From JBFWVD01 sp050246915 (GTDB lineage Bacteria > Actinomycetota > Acidimicrobiia > Acidimicrobiales > Ilumatobacteraceae): a DNA stretch of 31,525 nt. Positions 21,718-28,607 of this stretch are shown here, in pieces (the stretch's first letter is position 1; each line of letters opens with the position of its first letter). A model generated the notes under the pieces. That model saw only the letters and a program-made list of their open reading frames with translations. It searched no databases and had not been told where the DNA came from. Location of the stretch: assembly GCA_050246915.1 (NCBI GenBank), contig JBFWVD010000056.1, forward strand, positions 1 to 31,525, given 5' to 3'. The translations under genes were made by a program, and so were the position numbers.

Positions 21718-24033
21718 TCAGGGGTGGGCCGATGTGGTGACGCGGCGTTGCTGGTTCCTCCGCGAATACAACGAGCGGTCGGCGTCATCGATGAGGTTCT
21801 GGAGGCGGGGGCGGGCATCGGGATCGGCTGTGGCGAGACCCACAGAGACCGACAGGGTCCACGGCCGATCTCGCTCGACGTTGCGACGGTCGATCTCCTC
21901 GCGCAGTCGCTGTACCAACCGCGTTGCCGCGTCATGCTCGGCGTCGGGCAGCAGGATGCAGAACTCGTCTCCTCCGATCCTGGCTGCGACGTCGGATGTC
22001 CGCGTGATCACCGTGATCGACGTGGCGACCTCGATCAACGCTTCATCACCTGCGGCGTGTCCGAAGGAGTCGTTGATGGACTTCAACGAGTCGACGTCGA
22101 CGAACACCATCTGATGATCGCCGCGCCCGCGACTCGTGACGTCGAGGGCGGTGCCCCCGTCGCGTAGCAGCCCGCGTCTGTTTCGCATCCCGGTGAGTTC
22201 GTCGGTGTGCGCAAGGGTTTCGAGTTCGCCATGGAGTCTCGCGGACTCGGTCCTGTCCACCACGTGCATCAGCACACACGGCCCTGCGCCGGGCTCGTCG
22301 ATGGTCCGCAGCGACACATCGACCACTCGGTGTTCTCCGTCGGGGCGTTGCAGGCGAAGGTCTCGCTCCTGGCATACCGACAGCGACGCGAAGCTCCGTC
22401 GACGCGCTTGGTTGAACCGTTCACGGTCATCGACGTGGAGCCATCGGGCCACGACGGTGCCGATGACGTCGGATGGCTCAGCACCGGTGAGCGCAGTCAG
22501 GGCGGCGTTCATCTCTACGAGGGTGCCCCGGGGACACATCAACGCCATGCCGATCGGGGCTGACTCGAACACGAGACGTAGGAGATCATCGCTCGGCCGG
22601 ACGGCCGTCGGCTCGAGGTGCGCAGCGTCATCGGCACCGGCAGGGAGTGCGTCGGAGCACGCGCACTCGACGAGGCCGGCGTCGAAAGCTTCGGCTCCGA
22701 ACGCTGCGGATTCGAGCGCATCGTGCTCGGCTACTGCACCGTGGACCTCTACCTCGGCGAGAAGCAGCTCGACGGCCCGGTGATGCCATTGGGTCCCCGA
22801 CCCCTCGAGCATGATCGACCGGACTCGATCGATGTCCATCCCCTGGCGATACTGGCGGGTGTTGGTCATTGCGTCCCACGCGTCGCACGCGCTGACGATG
22901 CTCACCTCCAGCGATACCTCCGCACCGTTCAAGCCGTCGGGGTACCCGCGACCGTCGGGACGTTCGTGGTGACCCCGTACGAACTGCGCGGCGGCATGCA
23001 GCCCCGGCGTGTGTCGCAGCAACGCTTCCCCCTGTTCGGGATGGGTCTTGATGGTGGCGTACTCGGCATCGGTGAGTTCGCCGGGCTTGTTCAAGATGTC
23101 GCTCGGGATCACCAGTTTGCCGATGTCGTGCAACAGCGCTCCGAGACCCACTGAACGGATGCGATCTGGTGAGAGCTTGGCGCGCTCGGCCAGGCGGAGG
23201 GCCATGGCCGACGTGCGTATCACGTGGTGTTCGGTGACTGGGTCCTTGCGCTCGAGCGCCGCCACGAAGGCTCGGACTTCGGGGGCGAGTCCGGCTTCGA
23301 ATCCGCCGATCGGGTTGCGGCGCATGACCGGAGCGAGGACTCGTGCGAGGGAGCGATGCTGACGGTATCCGGCGAGCAGTGCAGCGGCCGACGCGAGGAC
23401 CCCGGCGTTGTCGACGCCGACGGCTATCCAAGCTGCAGCTGATCCGGCGCTGGTTGCCTGCGCCCACACGGCGGTGATGGTGAGCGCACCGATGGCCGAG
23501 GCCGCTACGGCTGATGGACGAGTCCGGGCGATTTGGTGCAGATACCACTGACGCCGGGTGAGGAGCGTCCCGCCAATGGCGGTCACGATGAGCGCGATGG
23601 GGCGGACGATGGCGAGATCGGCTGAGGAGTCGGGTCTGGTGAGCAGCGCGGCACTCCCGGCGACGGTGACCGTGAGCGCGACCGCGGCGGAAACCGTCCA
23701 CCGGTGGGCCAGCGCGGTGGCCCACCGAGAGCGTGGTGCGAGCAGTGGCGCGCACGCCGCGACGGCCATCGGGAATCCGGCGAGCATGGCCAAATGCGCG
23801 GATGGCGCGTTGTCGTAGAGCGGGCCTGGTCCGAGGATGCCTCCGACAATCGCCCACAAGGAGATCATCAGCAGGCCGGTTCCGAGCAGTCCAACCTCGG
23901 CCAGGCGGCGGCGGACTCCCGCCGCGACAACAACCGTTGACACACATGCACACAGGGAAGCCGAGCTGGTCGTGACCCAGAACCATGCCAGGTCGCCCTG
24001 GCTGGGCGCGGCGGCAAAGACTGCTGACACCAT
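21718..24033 (-). CDS. HD-GYP / PAS / GGDEF cyclic-di-GMP protein
   Basis: This 771-residue protein starts with about seven hydrophobic segments (residues ~10-225), a likely membrane sensor. An HD-GYP domain follows (about 255-430), with intact HDIGK and HHERPDGRGYP, the c-di-GMP phosphodiesterase signature. A PAS-like region (about 480-590) contains FESAPIGMALMCPRGTLVEMNAAL. The C-terminal GGDEF domain (about 600-760) has an intact RIGGDEF active loop, so both making and breaking c-di-GMP are possible. ATG 24033, with GGAG upstream, is preferred to TTG 24084. HD-GYP before GGDEF in one chain is uncommon. No member of the predicted sigma-promoter family lies upstream. Confidence 0.88.
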   Translation of the reverse strand: MVSAVFAAAPSQGDLAWFWVTTSSASLCACVSTVVVAAGVRRRLAEVGLLGTGLLMISLWAIVGGILGPGPLYDNAPSAHLAMLAGFPMAVAACAPLLAPRSRWATALAHRWTVSAAVALTVTVAGSAALLTRPDSSADLAIVRPIALIVTAIGGTLLTRRQWYLHQIARTRPSAVAASAIGALTITAVWAQATSAGSAAAWIAVGVDNAGVLASAAALLAGYRQHRSLARVLAPVMRRNPIGGFEAGLAPEVRAFVAALERKDPVTEHHVIRTSAMALRLAERAKLSPDRIRSVGLGALLHDIGKLVIPSDILNKPGELTDAEYATIKTHPEQGEALLRHTPGLHAAAQFVRGHHERPDGRGYPDGLNGAEVSLEVSIVSACDAWDAMTNTRQYRQGMDIDRVRSIMLEGSGTQWHHRAVELLLAEVEVHGAVAEHDALESAAFGAEAFDAGLVECACSDALPAGADDAAHLEPTAVRPSDDLLRLVFESAPIGMALMCPRGTLVEMNAALTALTGAEPSDVIGTVVARWLHVDDRERFNQARRRSFASLSVCQERDLRLQRPDGEHRVVDVSLRTIDEPGAGPCVLMHVVDRTESARLHGELETLAHTDELTGMRNRRGLLRDGGTALDVTSRGRGDHQMVFVDVDSLKSINDSFGHAAGDEALIEVATSITVITRTSDVAARIGGDEFCILLPDAEHDAATRLVQRLREEIDRRNVERDRPWTLSVSVGLATADPDARPRLQNLIDDADRSLYSRRNQQRRVTTSAHP

Positions 24034-24150
24034 CTCGCTCCATCGGCAATCGACCCCGGTGTCGTGAGCCAGTGAGGTCGGCAATCAGGTCGTGATCGCC
24101 GATTCTTGACGATCTTCCTCGCTGCGGATCGCCAGGTCAGGTCTCTGCTG

Positions 24151-24720
24151 TCATCCGTTCCACGCCCGGGGCGCGAAGCCTGGGTCGAGAGGAGTGTGGA
24201 ACAGATGGTTGCTGTAGTTGGAGATGGTCTTGACTGCGAGGGCCAGAACGATCTGCAGGATCTGGAGTTCGGTGTAGCCCGCAGCCAAGAACGCCTCGGC
24301 CTCGGCTCGGCTGGGCAGCCCTCGCGACTGGGTCATCACCCGGGTGAACGTGGCCAGGGCATCGAGCTTTGCGTCGCCGAGCGGCGATCCGGAGCGCACT
24401 GCTTCGACGATCGGGCCAGGTGTCTTCACCATGTCAGCGAGCATGCTGTGAGCGGCGACGCAGTACGTGCAGCCGTTCGACTGGCTGATCACCAGGAACA
24501 CGATCTCCTGCTCGATCGGATTGAAGCCCGATTCCGTCCTGAAGGCGCTGTACCCGAGCAGGTAAGTGTCGAGCAACGCCGGGACGTTGACCATGTTGGC
24601 GTACATGTTGGGGATCATGCCGACGGCCGCTTTGGCTTTGGCCAACATGGCCGAGATCGCTGGGTCATCGTCAGTTTCGGTGCGGGCTGGCAGGGACAGT
24701 TGGTATTCGGCTTGTGACAT
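24151..24720 (-). CDS. AhpD-like carboxymuconolactone decarboxylase family protein
   Basis: This 189-residue protein carries the AhpD-type redox motif in SNGCTYCVAAHSML (Cys 84, Cys 87, His 91). It follows the helix NPIEQEIVFLVISQ, typical of peroxidase-related members of this family. They form all-helical oligomers and use the CxxC pair to reduce peroxides or partner proteins. ATG 24720 has GGAGATCTC directly upstream. A TetR gene diverges from it, and a palindrome at 24765-24791 lies between the predicted promoter (24807-24832) and the start codon. Control by both the ECF sigma factor and the TetR repressor is therefore likely, by inference. Confidence 0.87.
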   Translation of the reverse strand: MSQAEYQLSLPARTETDDDPAISAMLAKAKAAVGMIPNMYANMVNVPALLDTYLLGYSAFRTESGFNPIEQEIVFLVISQSNGCTYCVAAHSMLADMVKTPGPIVEAVRSGSPLGDAKLDALATFTRVMTQSRGLPSRAEAEAFLAAGYTELQILQIVLALAVKTISNYSNHLFHTPLDPGFAPRAWNG

Positions 24721-24764
24721 GAGATCTCCGTGTGGGAAGTCGGTGTGGCCATCATCAGGAACGG

Positions 24765-24791
24765 ACGCTCCAGAAATCTATTCTGTAACGT
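24765..24791. promoter_or_regulatory. Palindromic operator between the AhpD-like and TetR genes
   Basis: CAGAA (24771-24775) and TTCTG (24781-24785) flank ATCTA. Outer ACG (24765-24767) and CGT (24789-24791) extend the symmetry with equal 3-nt gaps. The site is downstream of the predicted AhpD promoter and close to the TetR start, as expected for a TetR operator acting on both genes. Confidence 0.6.
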
Positions 24792-24802
24792 GTGTTCCGG
24801 AT

Positions 24803-25423
24803 ATGAAACCCGCCAATGAGAATTCTGCTTCCCGAAGCCGGGGCCGACCGCGCTCGTTCGATATTGGGTCTGCGGTCGATTCGGCCATGACAGTGTTCTG
24901 GGCCCAGGGCTACGAAGCGACGACCATGGACGATCTCGTCGCCGCCACCGGGCTCAGCGTCTCGAGCATCTACGCTGCGTTCGGCGACAAGCACGGGCTC
25001 TTCCAGGCGGCGCTCGCTCGCTACGAAGACCACATGACGGCAGCGCTTGGACGCCTCGTCGGCGGGTCGCGTGGGCTCGGTGACGTCGTCGACTTCGTCG
25101 ACCGTATCCGTTCCGACTTCGTGTCCGGCGATCGACCCCCCGGATGTCTGATGGTGAACACCATGGTCGAGCTCGAGGCCTCCGATGAGGTGATCGGCGC
25201 GGTGAGTGCGCAATACCGCTCCCGAGTGCACGACGCCCTACGGCAAACGCTGTTGCGCGCCGAGGCACTCGGGCAGATGCCCGAGCGCACCGCCACGCCC
25301 CGCGCTCGAATGGTCCTCGCCGTGCTCTTCGGGGCATTGGTCACTGCACGCGCCGGTCACTGCGACGAGGCGGACGCGATGTTGCGGAGCCTCAAGGCTG
25401 AGCTGCGTCGATGGCAGCGGTGA
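24803..25423 (+). CDS. TetR-family repressor divergent from the AhpD-like gene
   Basis: The protein has 206 residues. The N-terminal domain shows RGRPRSFDIGSAVDSAMTVFW, GYEATTMDDLVAATGLSVSSIYAAFGDKHGLF and the following helix, a standard TetR helix-turn-helix. The C-terminal part includes PPGCLMVNTMVELEASDEVI, a Cys-containing segment typical of the AefR/YxaF-like group, and AGHCDEADAML. These Cys may allow redox or electrophile sensing, which is inference. ATG 24803 is the only start that keeps the DNA-binding domain whole. Its first codons overlap the predicted minus-strand promoter of the AhpD-like gene. Confidence 0.9.
   Translation: MKPANENSASRSRGRPRSFDIGSAVDSAMTVFWAQGYEATTMDDLVAATGLSVSSIYAAFGDKHGLFQAALARYEDHMTAALGRLVGGSRGLGDVVDFVDRIRSDFVSGDRPPGCLMVNTMVELEASDEVIGAVSAQYRSRVHDALRQTLLRAEALGQMPERTATPRARMVLAVLFGALVTARAGHCDEADAMLRSLKAELRRWQR
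24807..24832 (-). promoter_or_regulatory. Predicted ECF promoter for the AhpD-like gene
   Basis: On the minus strand, GGAAG (24832-24828), 16 nt, GGGTT (24811-24807). It lies inside the first ten codons of the divergent TetR gene. The AhpD-like ATG is 86 nt downstream, past the palindrome. Confidence 0.65.
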
Positions 25424-25462
25424 AGCACATCGATTCTCGGCTTCGCCGGTCGTCGCAACGGG

Positions 25463-25702
25463 TCAATGCAATGCCCGTAGCCCGAACAATCCGGCGAGGA
25501 GCACTGCCACACCGATCACGAACAAGCGGGTCTCTCGATATCGATGAGGCAGCGCGATCAGTACGGACAAGATGCTGAACGCAATGACGGCTTGTACGGC
25601 AACAGCACGGTCGGTGGACGGAAAGAGCAGATCGTGCACGAACGTTTCGATGCCGAGGCGCCTGCGATCGGCGCGACTTTCGCGGATTGGGAAGGTGGCC
25701 AC
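25463..25702 (-). CDS. Possible small two-helix membrane protein
   Basis: This frame of up to 79 residues has two hydrophobic helices, AVAVQAVIAFSILSVLIALP and FVIGVAVLLAGLFGL, joined by a basic loop (HRYRETR). This is more protein-like than chance frames nearby. The GTG start at 25702 falls inside the predicted TVP38 promoter; GTG 25639 would give about 58 residues and is more plausible. It is antisense to the region upstream of TVP38. No family recognised. Confidence 0.4.
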   Translation of the reverse strand: MATFPIRESRADRRRLGIETFVHDLLFPSTDRAVAVQAVIAFSILSVLIALPHRYRETRLFVIGVAVLLAGLFGLRALH

Positions 25703-25715
25703 GGCGCGTCGGGTT
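25690..25715 (+). promoter_or_regulatory. Predicted ECF promoter for the TVP38 gene
   Basis: GGAAG (25690-25694), 16 nt, GGGTT (25711-25715). ATG 25724 follows after 8 nt, so a leaderless transcript is predicted. Confidence 0.72.
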
Positions 25716-25723
25716 CCTCAACG

Positions 25724-26383
25724 ATGACCCCGCGATCGCGATCGATCCTCCGACTGAGCGGGGGCGTCGCTGTGTTCGTTGCCATGGCGGTCATCGCGTC
25801 GCGGTACGGCAGCGACACGAGCAGACGGTTGGAGGAATCGGTCCGTTCGCATTGGTGGGGTCCCGTGCTGTTCGTCGTCGTGGCGGCGTTGCTGATCGTG
25901 CTCGCCGTACCCGGCTCGCTGAACACGATCGCCGCCGGGGCGATCTACGGCCCGGTCCTCGGAGCGTCGATCGCTGTGCTCGCTGCCTCGGTCGGCGCCA
26001 CGGCAGCGTTCGTAATCGGTCGACGGTTCGGCCGCTCGTCGGTGGCACGTCTGCTCGGGCCGCGATCGGCTGCGTTGGATGAGCGCCTCGGCCACACGAC
26101 GTGGCGCGGCTTGCTCACGCTTCGGCTCTTACCGATCGTGCCGTTCAACTTGCTCAACTACGCGGCGGGCCTCACCTCGATGTCCACTCGCGCATACGTA
26201 GCCGGCACGGTCATCGGCATCATCCCGGGCACCGTTGCCCTGGCGTCGGTGGGTGGCTCCGCTCACGATCCGACGAACCCGGTGTTCTTGTCGTCGGTCG
26301 GTGTCGTCGTGGCGATGGCGGCGGTGACGGAGGTGTTCGGCCGTCGATCCCGGCGTCGTCGCGTGAGTGGCGCCTCGATGTGA
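25724..26383 (+). CDS. TVP38/TMEM64 (DedA-superfamily) membrane protein
   Basis: This 219-residue integral membrane protein has the family core: VLAVPGSLNTIAAGAIYGPVLGASIAVLAASVGATAAFVIGRRFGR, then RLLPIVPFNLLNYAAGLTSMSTRAYVAGTVIGIIPGTVALASVGG. The re-entrant, Gly/Pro-rich half-helices are those of DedA/SNARE-associated proteins, some of which flip lipids. The ATG sits 8 nt after a predicted sigma-dependent promoter, which sets the start. Its 3' end overlaps the ABC permease gene on the other strand by 121 bases. Proteins of this family (YdjX, YdjZ) neighbour the ynj transporter genes in E. coli, as here. Confidence 0.88.
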   Translation: MTPRSRSILRLSGGVAVFVAMAVIASRYGSDTSRRLEESVRSHWWGPVLFVVVAALLIVLAVPGSLNTIAAGAIYGPVLGASIAVLAASVGATAAFVIGRRFGRSSVARLLGPRSAALDERLGHTTWRGLLTLRLLPIVPFNLLNYAAGLTSMSTRAYVAGTVIGIIPGTVALASVGGSAHDPTNPVFLSSVGVVVAMAAVTEVFGRRSRRRRVSGASM

Positions 26384-27165
26384 TCTCGTCGTTCGCCGTG
26401 TTGGCGCAACGTCGCGGCGACCGCCAACGCGATGAGCGGCGGAAGGAGGAACATCACGTCGAGCACGGCGGCGATCTGCGAGTCCGACCGCACGAAGGGC
26501 ACCAATACCACGGGCAGCATGGGGATCCCGCCGGCCACGGCCAGGCTGCTGCCGTACTGGCTCCACGACACAGTGAACCCGAGGGCGAGTGCGAGGGCGA
26601 GATGGCGACGGGCCCCGGGGATCGTGACGTCGACCAGTCGTCGCCACGGTCCCGCGCCGAGTGACGCGGCCGCATGTTCCGAATCGAACAGTTCATCGGT
26701 GAACCCGCCGATGAGCGCCAAGGTCACATAGGGCAGCACGGTGACGAGATGTGCGATGACGATGGCCGGCAACGAGTCGGCGATGCCGATCCGCAAGAGC
26801 CACGGCGTGAGCCCTTTACCGATGGCCAGCGACGGTACGAGGAGCGGGAGGAGCAACATCAATTGAAGTCCTCGTTGACTGTCATGCGCCATGGCCCGAG
26901 CGGCCGGCCAGGCCAGTACGAGGGCAACTGCAACGGTCGCAACGGCGACCGTGGACGAGTTCACGATGGCCGGACCGATGAGCGGATCGTTGAGCGTGCT
27001 GCGCAGACCGCGCGTACCGAACTGTTGCGGCAGGATCGCCCGGCCGGTCCATCGGTCGCCTGCCGCTTGGACGAGCAGCGTCAGCAGTGGCGTGACGAGG
27101 AACAGCGCTGCGGCAACGGCCCATGCCGTCGGCCCGATCTGCCGTGAGGATCCCCGGCGATTCAT
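26263..27165 (-). CDS. ABC transporter permease, second half (YnjC-like)
   Basis: This 300-residue protein has six hydrophobic segments. The inner-membrane coupling loop is HAAASLGAGPWRRLVDVTIPGARR, which matches the EAA motif that contacts the ATPase. The rest (PLLVPSLAIGKGLTPWLL, VLPYVTLALIGG) is typical of binding-protein-dependent permeases of the iron/thiamine/polyamine type. ATG 27165 overlaps the stop of the preceding permease gene (ATGA). The last ~45 residues are basic and polar, and their codons overlap the TVP38 gene. It corresponds to the C-terminal half of the fused E. coli YnjC. Substrate unknown. Confidence 0.85.
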   Translation of the reverse strand: MNRRGSSRQIGPTAWAVAAALFLVTPLLTLLVQAAGDRWTGRAILPQQFGTRGLRSTLNDPLIGPAIVNSSTVAVATVAVALVLAWPAARAMAHDSQRGLQLMLLLPLLVPSLAIGKGLTPWLLRIGIADSLPAIVIAHLVTVLPYVTLALIGGFTDELFDSEHAAASLGAGPWRRLVDVTIPGARRHLALALALGFTVSWSQYGSSLAVAGGIPMLPVVLVPFVRSDSQIAAVLDVMFLLPPLIALAVAATLRQHGERRDHIEAPLTRRRRDRRPNTSVTAAIATTTPTDDKNTGFVGS

Positions 27166-27995
27166 CGCAGCCGTCCGATGCGTCGTTGGATCTGCGCGGC
27201 GATGAGGCCGAGGACCATCGTCATCGCGGTGACCACCAACAGCGCTGCCGCGGCATCGGCTCGTGCTGCAGGGCCATCGGTGCGCACGGTGGTGAGCGCG
27301 TAGGTGGCGATGGTGTCGGGGCGTGTAGGACCTACCAGCAGTGGCACCTCGGTGGCCCCGAGAGTGAACGCGGCAACGACCAGCGCGCCGGCCGTCAGTG
27401 GCCCGGCGAGACGTGCCATCACGATGTCACGGAACGAGCGCCACGGGCTCGCACCGAGTGCGACCGCCGCCTCTTGCGACTCGTGAGTGTGTTGATCCCA
27501 CGAGGCCAGGACGAGCAGGAGGAGGAACGGGGTTTCCTTGAGCGTGTACACGACGATGATGCCGAGTCCGTGGCGGTCCCCGACGATCGTGAACGGCGAC
27601 GTCCCGAGGATCCGGTCGGCGAGACCTCCAGGGGCGAGCCACGTCACGGCGAGCGATGCGGCCACCAGATGGGGAATTGGCACCGCAGACGCGATCGCGG
27701 CGCGCAACCACGTCGGGCGGTTCTGCAGGCCTGCACCGAGCGCGAGTGCCAGGATGACCGAGATGATGGTGGAGGCTCCAGCGATGGCGACGGTGAAACC
27801 GATGGCGTCGTGGAAGTGCCCGTCGACGATGATCGATCGCCATGCGTCGAGACCGATCGGGGCACCGATGATGCGACCGGGCCGCAACGAATCAAAGACG
27901 AGACCGACGATCGCTCCGCCGAACAGCAGGACCACCGTGGCGAGCGCGGGCAGGACGCCGAGCGGGATGCCCGCGGTTTGTGCGGGGCGTGTCAT
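27162..27995 (-). CDS. ABC transporter permease, first half (YnjC-like)
   Basis: This 277-residue integral membrane protein has about six helices. The EAA loop is EAAVALGASPWRSFRDIVMARLAGP. An upstream periplasmic stretch (LRPGRIIGAPIGLDAWRSIIVDG) and ASAVPIPHLVAASLAVTWLAPGG are usual for this permease class. ATG 27995 lies only 3 nt from the ATG of the divergent phosphotransferase gene, so either a leaderless mRNA or a later start is likely. It is coupled to the second permease. The two together match the halves of E. coli YnjC, so the complex is probably heterodimeric. Confidence 0.85.
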   Translation of the reverse strand: MTRPAQTAGIPLGVLPALATVVLLFGGAIVGLVFDSLRPGRIIGAPIGLDAWRSIIVDGHFHDAIGFTVAIAGASTIISVILALALGAGLQNRPTWLRAAIASAVPIPHLVAASLAVTWLAPGGLADRILGTSPFTIVGDRHGLGIIVVYTLKETPFLLLLVLASWDQHTHESQEAAVALGASPWRSFRDIVMARLAGPLTAGALVVAAFTLGATEVPLLVGPTRPDTIATYALTTVRTDGPAARADAAAALLVVTAMTMVLGLIAAQIQRRIGRLR

Positions 27996-27998
27996 TCG

Positions 27999-28607
27999 AT
28001 GATCGATCGACGTCTTCGCGCCGCGGTGGACCGGCCAGTCTCCGCAGTGGGTGTTCGATTGGCTGGTGTAGGGGTTGGAGCGGAGATCCTCACGCTGGTC
28101 GGACTCGTGTTCGGCATCGGCGCATGCGTGGCTCTCGCCGACGATCGACGTTGGATGGCGTTGACGTTGTGGTTGGCCAATCGGCTCGTCGACGGGATCG
28201 ATGGAGCCGTGGCCCGCGTCGTCGGCCCGACCGACAGGGGCGGCTTCATCGACATCGTCTCTGACTTCGCGGTGTACGGAGGCTTCGTGGTCGCCGTCGC
28301 CTACGCCCGGCCCGATGCCCGAGTGGCGTGCGTTGCCCTGCTGTGTGCCTACTACGTCTCCGGGGCGGCGTTCTTGGCGTGGTCGTCGATGGCGGAGAAG
28401 CGAGCCCGGATCGTTGGGGACAATCGTTCGCTCCACTTCGTCGGGGGCATCGCCGAAGGCGCTGAGACGATCGTCGTGTACGTGCTGCTGTGTGTGTGGC
28501 CGAGCGCCACCGTCGAGATCGTGTGGACGTTCACCGTCGCGGTGGCTATCACCGCATTGCAGCGGATCTGGTTCGCGTGGCAGACGCTCACCCCCCACGA
28601 CGCATGA
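27999..28607 (+). CDS. CDP-alcohol phosphatidyltransferase family protein (YnjF-like)
   Basis: This 202-residue membrane protein has the family's catalytic motif in VDGIDGAVAR followed by GGFIDIVSD. It provides the DxxDG..AR...GxxxDxxxD acidic residues that bind Mg2+ and CDP-alcohol. Several hydrophobic helices surround it. Enzymes of the family join a CDP-linked lipid to an alcohol such as glycerol phosphate or inositol. ATG 27999 starts MIDRRLRAAVDRP. It is divergent from the permease gene with only 3 nt between start codons, and its end overlaps the FAD oxidoreductase gene by 20 bases. The acceptor alcohol is unknown; E. coli YnjF is the analogue by neighbourhood. Confidence 0.85.
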   Translation: MIDRRLRAAVDRPVSAVGVRLAGVGVGAEILTLVGLVFGIGACVALADDRRWMALTLWLANRLVDGIDGAVARVVGPTDRGGFIDIVSDFAVYGGFVVAVAYARPDARVACVALLCAYYVSGAAFLAWSSMAEKRARIVGDNRSLHFVGGIAEGAETIVVYVLLCVWPSATVEIVWTFTVAVAITALQRIWFAWQTLTPHDA

